Shown here in pieces: positions 44,135-53,500 of a DNA stretch of 64,000 nt. This DNA comes from JANMCE01 sp031410595. Its GTDB lineage: Bacteria; Actinomycetota; Acidimicrobiia; Acidimicrobiales; Ilumatobacteraceae. Each line of letters opens with the position of its first letter. Position 1 is the first letter of the stretch. The DNA is taken from assembly GCA_031410595.1 (NCBI GenBank), contig JANNZM010000104.1, forward strand, positions 127,749 to 191,748, written 5' to 3'. Both the position numbers and the translations under genes were made by a program. The notes under the pieces are model-generated. The model saw only the letters and a list, made by a program, of their open reading frames with translations, was not told the origin of the DNA and ran no database searches.

Positions 44135-45778
44135 TTACTTAGCGGCCCGCTTCACGACGCGCACCTCCGAGACGCGCATCTGGAATGGCAGCCTGCAGGT
44201 GCCCGAGCGGCCGAGATGCGTGAACCACACCAGGACGTAGCGACCGGCATTGTTGCCGAGCGAGAAGCTGGCGCTGCCGGCCGGAATGCTGCTGCCGATC
44301 GAGACGGGTTCGCCCCAGTCGGCGAGCGCGGTTCCCACGTTGGGCGCAACGTAGACGGTGGCTGCCCAGCCGTTGGTTTTGGAGAACACTTCGATGTCGT
44401 TGCCAGCCGACGGATTGACCAGTTCGAACACCAGCCCGACACCGATCTTTGGTCGCATCTGGTCGTTGTCGTAGCAGACCGTCGTCCATTCGGTGGCCGA
44501 GTCGTTGTCGGTGAGGAAGTTCAGTTGGGCCGGGTTTTCGGTGCCATCGCCGGGGGGAGGATCGAACGCGCCCTTGGCCGTCACCCGGTTGGGCCCGGTA
44601 GTGATTTCCGTCGTGCTCACGACGGAGCCGCCTGCGAGCGTGACTTCTGGTGAGGTGCTGGCGACCGGTGGGCCCTCGGGCACCGTTGTGGTCGTGTCGG
44701 TGGAACCGCGCACGACGCGGGGGAGCGCGTTGGCGGGTCCGCGTAAGAGCGCGCCCGCGATCACCCCGGCAATACCGAGCAGGACCACCAGGCCAACGAG
44801 CACGAACCAGCGCCCCGGTGTGGCGCCGCGCCCGTATGACGTGGACATCCCGACCGGTTCGGCCGCGGCTGCGGCATCGGGCCGCGGTGTGTTGGAAGGA
44901 GTGGGATCACGCGACACGATGACCTTGCCGTCGTCGGTCACGGTGCCCTCTAACCGCACCAGCGTGTCACGAACCGCCGCGGCCGACGCGGGCCGACCGT
45001 CGGGGCTGCGGGTAAGACAGCTGGAGATGAGATCGTCGAGCACACGCGGTACACCGGGGCGAAGGGTGCGTACCGGGCGAACGTTTTTCTGCAGGCGGGC
45101 CAGGGCGGTGGCCCCGTCGGTTTCGCCGTCGAACGGCACCTGGCCGGTGAGGCATTCGTGCAACACGATGCCAAGCGAATACAGGTCGCTGCGCGGTTCG
45201 GTGGGCACGCCGAGAACCTGTTCGGGGGAGAGGTATTTCGCCGTCCCGACCATCACGTTGTCGAGCGTGAGGTCGTCGGTGCGGCCAACCGCGGTGGCGA
45301 TGCCGAAGTCGGTGAGCAGCACGCGGTGCGCGGGCGTGATCAAGACGTTGGCCGGCTTCACATCACGGTGCACCAACCCGCCACGGTGCGCCGCGTCGAG
45401 CGCGTCCGACAGCGCAATACCTATGTGCACGGTATCGGCAATTGAGAGGCGGCCCTCATCGTCGAGGAGTTGGCGCAGTGTGCGGCCGGGCACGAGCTCC
45501 ATGATGACGGCTTCGAGCCCGTGGTCGTTTACCGAGTCGAACACGTTCACGATGTTCGGATGATTGAGGCGGGCCGCGGCGACGGCTTCGCGACGGAAGC
45601 GTTCCACCACCAGCGGGTCGGCCGCGAATTCGGCGCGCAACAGCTTCACCGCCACCTTGCGATCGAGCACGATGTCGGTGGCGGTCCACACCTCGGCCAC
45701 GCCCCCAAAGGCGAGGGGCCGCTCGAGTCGATAGCGACCGCCAAGGACGCGTGAGACGACAGTCGGATCCTCGTTCAC
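44135..45778 (-). CDS. Ser/Thr protein kinase with extracellular discoidin-like domain
   Basis: 547 residues. PknB-type kinase with glycine loop LAFGGVAEV, VAVKLL (Lys about 45), HRDVKPANV and DFGIA, GTAKYLSPEQ and SDLYSLGIVLHECLTG, so it looks active. A transmembrane helix (about 323-345) is followed by a Thr/Pro stalk and a beta-sandwich domain (about 395-540, NFLTDNDSATEWTTVCYDND; KTNGWAATVYVAPN), as in the C-terminus of mycobacterial MviN. Unlike MviN no MurJ domain is present and the kinase motifs are complete. It starts with GTG and faces DegV. Confidence 0.9.
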   Translation of the reverse strand: MNEDPTVVSRVLGGRYRLERPLAFGGVAEVWTATDIVLDRKVAVKLLRAEFAADPLVVERFRREAVAAARLNHPNIVNVFDSVNDHGLEAVIMELVPGRTLRQLLDDEGRLSIADTVHIGIALSDALDAAHRGGLVHRDVKPANVLITPAHRVLLTDFGIATAVGRTDDLTLDNVMVGTAKYLSPEQVLGVPTEPRSDLYSLGIVLHECLTGQVPFDGETDGATALARLQKNVRPVRTLRPGVPRVLDDLISSCLTRSPDGRPASAAAVRDTLVRLEGTVTDDGKVIVSRDPTPSNTPRPDAAAAAEPVGMSTSYGRGATPGRWFVLVGLVVLLGIAGVIAGALLRGPANALPRVVRGSTDTTTTVPEGPPVASTSPEVTLAGGSVVSTTEITTGPNRVTAKGAFDPPPGDGTENPAQLNFLTDNDSATEWTTVCYDNDQMRPKIGVGLVFELVNPSAGNDIEVFSKTNGWAATVYVAPNVGTALADWGEPVSIGSSIPAGSASFSLGNNAGRYVLVWFTHLGRSGTCRLPFQMRVSEVRVVKRAAK

Positions 45779-45803
45779 ACCGAACCGCCGATCGGGGAGA
45801 ACA

Positions 45804-46655
45804 CTAGGAAGCCGGGACCTGGAAGACGACCGCGATCGTGCCCGTGCCGGCGTGACTGCCGATAACCGGACCGATGTCGCCGATCACGATGGGATGGGGG
45901 TAGATCGCCTGCAACTGCGACACCAGCGTGTCGACGTCGGTGGTAGCAGCGTGCACGACGGCCAAGTTCTCTATGGATCCACGTGTGGCGATCTCGCTGC
46001 ACACCTTCTCCACCAGGAACGCCATGGCCTTGCTGCGCGTGCGCTGCTTGCCACCTTCTTCCACCTTGCCATGGCGTATTTCGATAATTGGCTTGATGGA
46101 CAGCACCGATGCGAGCAGCGCTTTGGCGTTGCCGATGCGGCCGCCCTTCTTGAGATTTTCGAGGGTGTCGAGCGCGCCCCATACCTGGGTGCGTTCGGCC
46201 AACGACGTGACCAATGCAGCAACCTCGGCCTCGGATGCTCCTTGCGCCGCGCGGCGCGCCGCAGCGACCGCGATCATGCCCTGGCCAATGGTGACCGACC
46301 GCGAATCAACGACGGTGACGCTGATGTCATCGGCGACGGCGCGAGCGGCGAGCTGGGCCGACTGAATGGTGGCGGACAATTCGCCTGACAGCGAAACCAC
46401 CACGACACCAGTAGCGCCATCGTCTTTCACCGTGCGGTACGCGACCTCGAACGCGCCGGGCGACGGCGCCGCGGTGGAGGGCAGTACGGCTGACGCTTTC
46501 GAGCGCCGCCAGAATTCCGCGACACTGAGATCCTGGCGATCGACAAACTCCTCCGCTCCAAATCGAATGGAGAGCGGCACGATAACGATGCCGAGTTCGT
46601 CGGCCAACGTTTGGGGAAGATCACACGCGGAATCAGTAACGATGCGGACAGGCAC
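45804..46655 (-). CDS. DegV-family fatty-acid-binding protein
   Basis: 283 residues, start GTG 46655. Opening VRIVTDSACDLPQTLADELG and the lipid-binding LPSTAAPSPGAFEVAY, later VVVVSLSGELSATIQSAQLAA and KKGGRIGNAKALLASVLSIKP. DegV proteins bind fatty acids for the fatty-acid kinase FakA, or serve other lipid roles; no fakA is near. It stands between the kinase and DUF6049, where mycobacteria have murJ. Confidence 0.9.
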   Translation of the reverse strand: MPVRIVTDSACDLPQTLADELGIVIVPLSIRFGAEEFVDRQDLSVAEFWRRSKASAVLPSTAAPSPGAFEVAYRTVKDDGATGVVVVSLSGELSATIQSAQLAARAVADDISVTVVDSRSVTIGQGMIAVAAARRAAQGASEAEVAALVTSLAERTQVWGALDTLENLKKGGRIGNAKALLASVLSIKPIIEIRHGKVEEGGKQRTRSKAMAFLVEKVCSEIATRGSIENLAVVHAATTDVDTLVSQLQAIYPHPIVIGDIGPVIGSHAGTGTIAVVFQVPAS

Positions 46656-46664
46656 ACACGAAAA

Positions 46665-48629
46665 CTAACCGGTCGCAGCCTGCGAAGGGTGCCGCAGCGC
46701 ATCCGCCAGCGCCTGTTTTCGTCGTCGCGTACGCCGGGCATGCGATATCCACCATGTCACAAGTACCAGGCCGGCCCCGGCCGAGAGCGCCAGACCGAGA
46801 CCTCCGTAGGCGATGGCCTGCACGTCGTAGACGCCGGTTGCGAGCAATTGATCACCGACCGGCGTGAGCACCTCAAGCGTGACCGGATAGAGACCGTCAC
46901 GGGTCTCGATCGGCATGTCATCTTTCTGGAACAGGCCGTCGACGATGGTGACGATCTGATCATTGGGCACAAAGTCGGCCCTGGCACTACTGAAGTGCAA
47001 TTTGACCTTGATGGGAGCCGACAGTTTGCTGGTGATGCGGATGGGGATTGCGCCCTTTCCGGCCGCGACGCTGAAGGTCTGCTTCTCGAGAGGCTCGATA
47101 GCGGTTTGCATGGCCTCGGTTGGCGCTTTGGCTGCCGCGATGTAGGCAGCTCGTTGGATGTCGGTGAGCGCTGTTGACGATGCGACGTTGAGCAGAGCTG
47201 TTGTCTCAGCCGGTGGCGTGGTCATCATCGATGTCAGTGCGCCGATGCCAAGGTTGACCAGCGCCAACTGTCCGCCGACATCGACGGTTGTGACGGGCGG
47301 AACCGGTCGAAACGTTCGCGGTGCCGTCGCCTTCACCGTTGGCACATCGCGCAGGAACTGCTGCACGGTCACTGGGCGTAGGCCACCACTACCGCCGAGG
47401 CGCGCCACCAGCGTGTCGAGCGGACCGCCGGCCTCGGCCGACCAGTCGGGGGGAGCCACCAGCACAACCCCAGGTTGCGTCCCGCTAGGCGGGGGGATGA
47501 GTGCTTGGAGTTGGGCAACGAAGCCGTTCACTGCGCTCAGCGCATCATTTCGGGTGCCGATCAGGGCCTCGAAGTCGTTGGCACCGACAATGGCTGTCAA
47601 CGCATCGGCACTTGCGTTAGGCGGGACCGTGATCGACACCGGCCCGAGCGGTCCTATGTCGTCACTAACGACGCGGGTAACCACGGCGGGCAGCGTCACC
47701 AGCGAGGTCAACCCACCGGCTCGGGCGAGTTTCAGGCCGTCGCGATCGATTCCTACCGAAGAAAACCGGGTGCCGGAGTCGGCAACCTCGGCCCCAATCC
47801 AGTCGGACAGGATGCGCTTCCCCTGCGCCACCTGCTGCTGATAGATGTCGCGCAGACCGCTACGGGCAGCCAGCGACGGGTCGATGGTAATGGCAGTGTC
47901 GACGATGACCTCACCGCGTTTGGCGATGGTAGCCAGCCGCACTGCCAAGGCGCGATCCTCTGCGGTGGAGTGCACAAGGGTGTCGATGATGTCGGGTCGG
48001 ATGGCGAGGGTGAGAGGCACGGTCGGTGCGGTTGCGCCGATGCGGTCGATGACGTTGAGACGACTTCGCGTGGCCTCATCCAGAATCCGAGAACCGTCGG
48101 GTTGCAACACCGGCACCCGATCCACGGTAAACACCACGGCCACCTCCGCCGGCCGACTGGTGGGGTCGACCCGAACGAGAAACGTCGTCAGGCGGGCGAG
48201 CGTGTTCGATCCCTTCTGTACGCTGATGAGGACTGGGTAAAGGCCGGCGGTATTGAGGCGAAATGTGCCCTCGCGCCCGTCGCTGCTGGTGGGCACCGTC
48301 AGCGTCACCCGATGGTCGGGGCCGAGTGCGGTGTCGGTCGCAAGTCGCAGCCCGGGAAAGAACTGTTGGCCGCGTACCTTTCCCTGCATCGCCGCCGCGA
48401 CGGCAGCCCGATCACCGTCTACAGGCAGGTACACGTCGAGCACAATCGTGGCGTCGGGTGGCGCGTCGGTGACCTCGACGCTGAACGTCGCCGACCCATC
48501 CGGCGGCACCGTCGCCGACTCACCCACCAATTTGATCGCGGTGTCGGCCGCCGCTGCAGCCGGCTGCCCGGGAACAAGCCCCAAGCAGATCGTTGCAACG
48601 ACAACAAAAAGCCGACTGAGCCTTCTCAT
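46665..48629 (-). CDS. DUF6049 secreted/membrane protein (Rv3909 family)
   Basis: 654 residues, start ATG 48629. Signal peptide (MRRLSRLFVVVATICLGLVP), a long extracytoplasmic region of Ig-like and hydrolase-like beta segments (SATVPPDGSATFSVEVTDAP, VFTVDRVPVLQPDG), and a single C-terminal helix (LSAGAGLVLVTWWIS) with basic tail. Rv3909-type genes lie beside murJ/kinase in mycobacteria. Function unknown, envelope-related by context. The ATG overlaps the GNAT stop (ATGA). Confidence 0.82.
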   Translation of the reverse strand: MRRLSRLFVVVATICLGLVPGQPAAAAADTAIKLVGESATVPPDGSATFSVEVTDAPPDATIVLDVYLPVDGDRAAVAAAMQGKVRGQQFFPGLRLATDTALGPDHRVTLTVPTSSDGREGTFRLNTAGLYPVLISVQKGSNTLARLTTFLVRVDPTSRPAEVAVVFTVDRVPVLQPDGSRILDEATRSRLNVIDRIGATAPTVPLTLAIRPDIIDTLVHSTAEDRALAVRLATIAKRGEVIVDTAITIDPSLAARSGLRDIYQQQVAQGKRILSDWIGAEVADSGTRFSSVGIDRDGLKLARAGGLTSLVTLPAVVTRVVSDDIGPLGPVSITVPPNASADALTAIVGANDFEALIGTRNDALSAVNGFVAQLQALIPPPSGTQPGVVLVAPPDWSAEAGGPLDTLVARLGGSGGLRPVTVQQFLRDVPTVKATAPRTFRPVPPVTTVDVGGQLALVNLGIGALTSMMTTPPAETTALLNVASSTALTDIQRAAYIAAAKAPTEAMQTAIEPLEKQTFSVAAGKGAIPIRITSKLSAPIKVKLHFSSARADFVPNDQIVTIVDGLFQKDDMPIETRDGLYPVTLEVLTPVGDQLLATGVYDVQAIAYGGLGLALSAGAGLVLVTWWISHARRTRRRKQALADALRHPSQAATG

Positions 48630-49468
48630 GATGTATCGGCGGCGCTTGCCGGATTGTCCGAGCGAAGCGAGTCCGAGAGAGACGGAGCGGTAGCGACCGA
48701 ACGAGGCAATGAAGGGACGTTCCAGCCGATGACGCCGAGCCGTTCGGGCTGGACGGCGAAGCCGTGGCGCTCGTACAGGGCGCGGGCGCGGTGGTTGTCC
48801 GTTTGGGTATTGATGGTGATGCTGGTCGCGCCCCGGCGGCCGAGCCAACCGAGGCTGTCGCCCAGCAGCACGCCTGCGTAGCCGCGACCTTGATGGACGG
48901 GGTCAACGGCGAGGCGCTGGATGAACCCGCGCGAGCCGTTGGCGCCGCTGATGAGGTAGCCGACCGGTTCGTTGTTCACCATCACGGCGCGGAGTCGACT
49001 GATGCTGGTAGCGGCCATGGCGTCGGCCAACGCCACCGTGTCGAAATGCCAGAATCCGCCGAACGCCCGGTAGTCGAGGTGCGCGATGCGGTGGTCGGGG
49101 CGATGACGCTGCACCATGCCCGCGCGACGGTGCCAGATTCGGTGCGGCGTCGGGTCGTGCAGGCTCAACAGAAGCAGTTCCTGCACCAGCGTGCCGCCGG
49201 CGGAGAGGAACGGCGCGTAGTCGCAGGGCCGCAGGGCCTGGCTGATGGCCGATGGAATACCGCGGGCGTGGCACACGCCAAGGGCGCGTTCCATGAGGTC
49301 GGGCCCCGGTGCGTCTCGGTCGGCGAGCAACGCAAGAGTGGCAGGACGCTCTGTATTGACCGGCGGAATGACTTTGATGGCGCGCCAACCGGCCCGAAGC
49401 ACGAGCGGCGCCGAGACCCGCGTGCCACGGTTGCCGCTCGATGAAAAAGAGCGCGGCGCAAGTTTCAC
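48626..49468 (-). CDS. GNAT N-acetyltransferase
   Basis: 280 residues from a GTG start. Acetyl-CoA motif LAVDPVHQGRGYAGVLLGDSL (about 195) and NTQTDNHRARALYERHGF at the C-terminal half; the N-terminal half is a divergent GNAT-like copy. The last 25 residues (RSVATAPSLSDSLRSD) come from a REP-like repeat that extends the gene, so the true C-terminus may be an acquired extension. Divergent from the LppX-like lipoprotein. Substrate unknown. Confidence 0.82.
   Translation of the reverse strand: MKLAPRSFSSSGNRGTRVSAPLVLRAGWRAIKVIPPVNTERPATLALLADRDAPGPDLMERALGVCHARGIPSAISQALRPCDYAPFLSAGGTLVQELLLLSLHDPTPHRIWHRRAGMVQRHRPDHRIAHLDYRAFGGFWHFDTVALADAMAATSISRLRAVMVNNEPVGYLISGANGSRGFIQRLAVDPVHQGRGYAGVLLGDSLGWLGRRGATSITINTQTDNHRARALYERHGFAVQPERLGVIGWNVPSLPRSVATAPSLSDSLRSDNPASAADTS
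48648..48715. repeat. REP-like repeat, copy A
   Basis: Sequence with CCGGATTGTCCGAGCGAAGC and GGAGCGGTAGCGACCGAACGA, shared with 59567-59690. It lies in the 3' end of the GNAT gene. Both copies hold several GAGCG-type units, the hallmark of repetitive extragenic elements. It encodes part of the GNAT tail. Confidence 0.65.
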
Positions 49469-49537
49469 TGGAGGTGAACGGTAGTGGGGCCGCGCCCGAT
49501 CCGACCACCACGCCCCGTTCGCGCATAGAACAGGGGG

Positions 49538-50359
49538 GTGAAACTGATCCGATTCCGCGCCGTTGCCGGCTGCGTCCTCGTGCTGCTCAGTGTTGTGAGT
49601 TGCGGTTCCTCCAAGCCCGACGTCGCATCTTCGGGCCCGGTTGGCAAGCCGCTTACACTCGCTCAGGCGGAGGTATTGGCCTCGGTGCTCACCAAGAATT
49701 TCGACGAGGGTGGCGCAGTGTTCACGGTGACAGTTCCCGCCAGCGCCCAGACCACTTACTCGCTGAACGGTTCGATCGACTACACCAAGGGCACAGCCCA
49801 GTCGACGCTACACGTCACATCCCAGGGCAAGGACCCAGCCGACAGTGAACTCGTGTGGACGAAGCAGGAGGTGCTCGAGCAGATTCCGGGACTCACTGAG
49901 GCCGTGGCCGCCAAAGGTCGGCCCGGCGTGAACTTCGTATCCCGACCGCTGACGACCTCCTCTCCTCAGGATGTCGTGCTCAACTTGTTGCTCGGCACCG
50001 CGTCACAGCAGCGCGAGAACCCGGCCCTTATCCAGCAGGGCACGGCCCAGGGTGACACCGCGTTCTTGCGTACCGACACCTTGCGCAATACGCCCGTCGA
50101 CGTCTACCGGTTTGGCAAGAAGACCACCTACTGGGTCGGCCACGACGACGGCATACTCATGCGCTTCGAAGCCACCCTTGCTATCGCTCCGGGTGTCACG
50201 GTGATCGACTTCCTCGAACACAAGCCCGTCAGCATCCCCGGGCCGAAAACCAGTGAGGTCGTTTTCGCTTCCGAGATTCCCGACGTCATGAAATCCTTGA
50301 CGGGAAACACCGCTCCGCCGTCCGCGAAAGCGCCCGCTGTGGTGACCGCCAAACCCTGA
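49538..50359 (+). CDS. LppX/LprG-like lipoprotein
   Basis: 273 residues, start GTG 49538. Lipobox VVSC (Cys about 22). Extended beta-sheet region with TYSLNGSIDYTKGTAQSTLHV and the helix-strand end YWVGHDDGILMRFEATLA, the fold of LppX/LprAFG lipid carriers. Possibly carries lipids across the envelope. A Ala/Pro tail follows. It stands alone between the divergent GNAT gene and the LPXTG giant. Confidence 0.7.
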   Translation: MKLIRFRAVAGCVLVLLSVVSCGSSKPDVASSGPVGKPLTLAQAEVLASVLTKNFDEGGAVFTVTVPASAQTTYSLNGSIDYTKGTAQSTLHVTSQGKDPADSELVWTKQEVLEQIPGLTEAVAAKGRPGVNFVSRPLTTSSPQDVVLNLLLGTASQQRENPALIQQGTAQGDTAFLRTDTLRNTPVDVYRFGKKTTYWVGHDDGILMRFEATLAIAPGVTVIDFLEHKPVSIPGPKTSEVVFASEIPDVMKSLTGNTAPPSAKAPAVVTAKP

Positions 50360-50547
50360 ACTTCCGCGCCGGCACCCCAGGGGTGAAAGCAGACGATTTC
50401 AACATGAATGGCTCTGGACCGTAACGATTGCGTGTCTGGTTTGTTCGATGTTCTGCTAGTGAAGGTCAAGATCCCGCTCTAGCCATTGTCACGGTGCGCG
50501 GTTGCGAGCGATAACGGTTTCACTTCTCGAACGAAGGCGGAGTTGTT
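50360..50547 (+). promoter_or_regulatory. Upstream region of the giant LPXTG gene
   Basis: 188 bp without a gene. No clear promoter or hairpin. A segment GATAACGGTTTCACTT near 50510 resembles GAACGGTTACTTTCG at 13721, ahead of the first LPXTG gene; the likeness is short and may be chance. AAGGCGGAG lies before the ATG. Confidence 0.3.
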
Positions 50548-53500
50548 ATGGCGTTCTTTACTTATCTTCCTCGGCGACGCGCAGCAGCGGTCGGCGTGCT
50601 CTCGTTGGTGGCATTCGGTTTGTCCGGTGCCAACCTCGTCGGCGGATCTCAAACCGGTCGGGCCTCAGCCGTAGCGGTTGACCCCGGTTCGGTGGCCTCC
50701 ATTGTGAGCGGCCTGAACAAGGCTGGCGGCGGGCCGAGGTTTGAGACCACCGTGTTCGGTTACCAGGAAGACACGCTTCCGGTACCCGACGTTGACGCGG
50801 TGGTTTCCTTCGGGGACGAAAAGCCCGACCCGAACGGTCCCTACCCCACCGCCCAGACGGTGGTGTGGCAGAACCACGCTGCTCACGCCACCGTCGGACA
50901 GATCGGCGCCGTGTACGGCATCGCTCATAGCGAAGGCAACCCTGAGGCCACGGCGGCGGCGGCCAAGTCACCCCGCTCGTTCTACGGCGCGTACCTGAAG
51001 TCGCAAACCCGCTTCGGTCCAAGCGGACCTGGCGGTATCTACGTTCGTAGCGGTAGTACGGTCACCCCATACGTCACCATTCCCAACGCCGGCGGCGACG
51101 CCTCACCACTCGGTGGCCTGCACGCCGCCACCGGTACCGACATCACCGCCAAGGTTGGCAAGGCCAGCCTCGGTGACCTCGAGATCGATGCCGAGGAGCA
51201 CTTCCTCTACGTCACCAACCTCTTCGACGGCCGCGTGTACCAGGTGGACACCTGGACCAACACCGTGGTCGGCGCCCTAGCGAAGTCGCCCAACACCTGC
51301 GCTGATGCGTCCGACCAGCACCCGTTCGGTCTGAAGGTGAAGGGTTCCATGTTGTACGTCGGCACGGTGTGTTCGGCCGAAGCCAGTCATGATCCGGCCA
51401 AGCTTGGCGCTGACGTGTGGGCCTACAACACGGTTACCAAGACGTGGGCCGCAGCCGCCGTCATGCACGCCGTACCGGTCAACGGTTCGTTCGGCGGCTT
51501 TACGCCGTGGAGCGACGACATCTCAGGCGCCGTCGTCGGTAACCGGGGCGCCATGCTCACCGGCATCGACATTGATCCCAGCGGATCGATGGTGCTCGGC
51601 CTGCGCAACCGGTCCGGCGACATCGGCACCACGACCGCTACCTACAAGCAGATCAACGGCAGTGGAGCTGTTTCCATCACGCCACCAAATGGGGCAGGCG
51701 GATGGAAGAACTTCATCGAGGTCGACCCGAACATCGCCAACGTGGATGCCGCTCCGGTTGCGCCACTCGTCACGCCCCGCACGTTCGAATCCGGCTCAAG
51801 CGCACTTGGCGCCGTCGTCAGCTTGCCCTTCACCCACACCGGTCAGCCCGGTTCGGAAATTGCGGCCAGTCAGCGCGACGTTTTTGCCTGGGACGCTCAG
51901 GGCGTGCTGTGGTTCGACGTTGTGAATCCGGGTCCGCTCACCTCAAGCGGTGCCGAAGAGGCCAACCGCGCGAGCAACTTCTCCAAGGCTTCCGGACTCG
52001 GTGACCTCGAACTGCTGGCAACCTGGCGTTCCTTCGGTGACCGGGTGTGGCTCGACGCCAACGGCGACGGCCTGCAGACCACCGGTGAAAACGGCGTTGC
52101 AGGCGTGAAGCTCAATCTGAAGAGCACGTGCACCTCGGCCACGCTGGCGTCGGTTACCACCGACGCTCAGGGCCACTACTCGTTCTACGTGAAACCCTTC
52201 GAGGCGTACACAGTCGTTGCAGATGCAACAAACTTTGCCGCCGGAGGAGCGTTGCTGAATCACACCTACACCCAGCAGGTCGCGGGTGACGGGACCAACA
52301 ACTCCAAGGCCGACATCGGCACCGGATGTGTCGCCGTGGGCAAGGGCAGCCGTGAGAACGTGAACCTCACCTACGACATCGGTGTGCGGCCGCTGCCGAA
52401 GGTGACGTACGCGGTCGGTGATCGGGTATGGCTGGACGCGAACGGCAATGGTGCGCTCGATGACACCGAAAAGGGCCTCAAGGACGTCTGCGTGCAGGCC
52501 TTTGTCGGCGACAAGCCAGCGAGCGCCACGGTGCTCACCAACGCCGACGGCTACTACGTCATCGGCGGACTCTCGGCCGGGGACTACACCCTTGCGTTCA
52601 CCTGCCTGCCTGACGGCTACACCTTCACCACCACAACGGCTGCCGGAGTGGCTGACGACCGTAACTCCGATGCATCGGCAACCGGCGTGACCCGCGTTGT
52701 GAGGCTGGATGCCACGGCTCCGGCCGCCACCGCCGCCGACCGAGCGGTGCTCGGTGCCTTTGTTGGCGACAAGATCATCCGCACTATCGACGCAGGCCTC
52801 AAAGCTCCTGTCGAAGTTCGCTTCGCCGTCGGCGACAAGGTGTGGCTCGACGCCAATCACAACGGTCGTCAAGACATTGGTGAGAGCCCGGTTGGGAACG
52901 TTTCGGTCGCGCTGTTTGCGTCCGGTAGCACCACCCCGCAGTCGATGACGACCACCAACAAGGACGGCTTCTATATCTTCGACAACCTGGCCAAGGGCAG
53001 CTACACCGTGAAGTTTGCGACGCCCGCCGGCTACCGCCTCACCACGCCAAACGCCGCCGGCGTTGCCGCGGACGTCAACTCCGACGCCACTGCTGATGGC
53101 ACCACCGCAGCGTTCGTACTGGACGCCCCGGGCAACCCGCAGGCCCTCAACATGACCACCCAGGTACCGAAGGGTTACGTCGGTGACTACATCAACGCCA
53201 CCATCGACGCCGGACTGTACGTACCGCTGGCCATTGGCGATGTGGTGTGGTTGGACACCAACGGCGACGGCATCCGGAACGCCGGTGAGCCGGGCGTGGC
53301 GGGCGTGAAGGTCACGCTCACGAGCGACGGTGCAGCGGCAAAGGATGCCAACGGCACCCCGATTGCGCCGGTTGTCACGGCCGCTGACGGGAGCTATCAC
53401 TTCGACAATCTGCTCCCCGGCACCTACCTGGCGACGTTCACCGACACGCCCGCCGGCCTGTCGTTCGTGGCGCCCAAGGCACCCGGCTCGAACCCCTCGA

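Noticed and set aside
51943..53400. 485-codon minus-strand ORF
   Set aside because: Antisense to the SdrD-repeat gene; its composition mirrors the repeats and no domain is recognisable.
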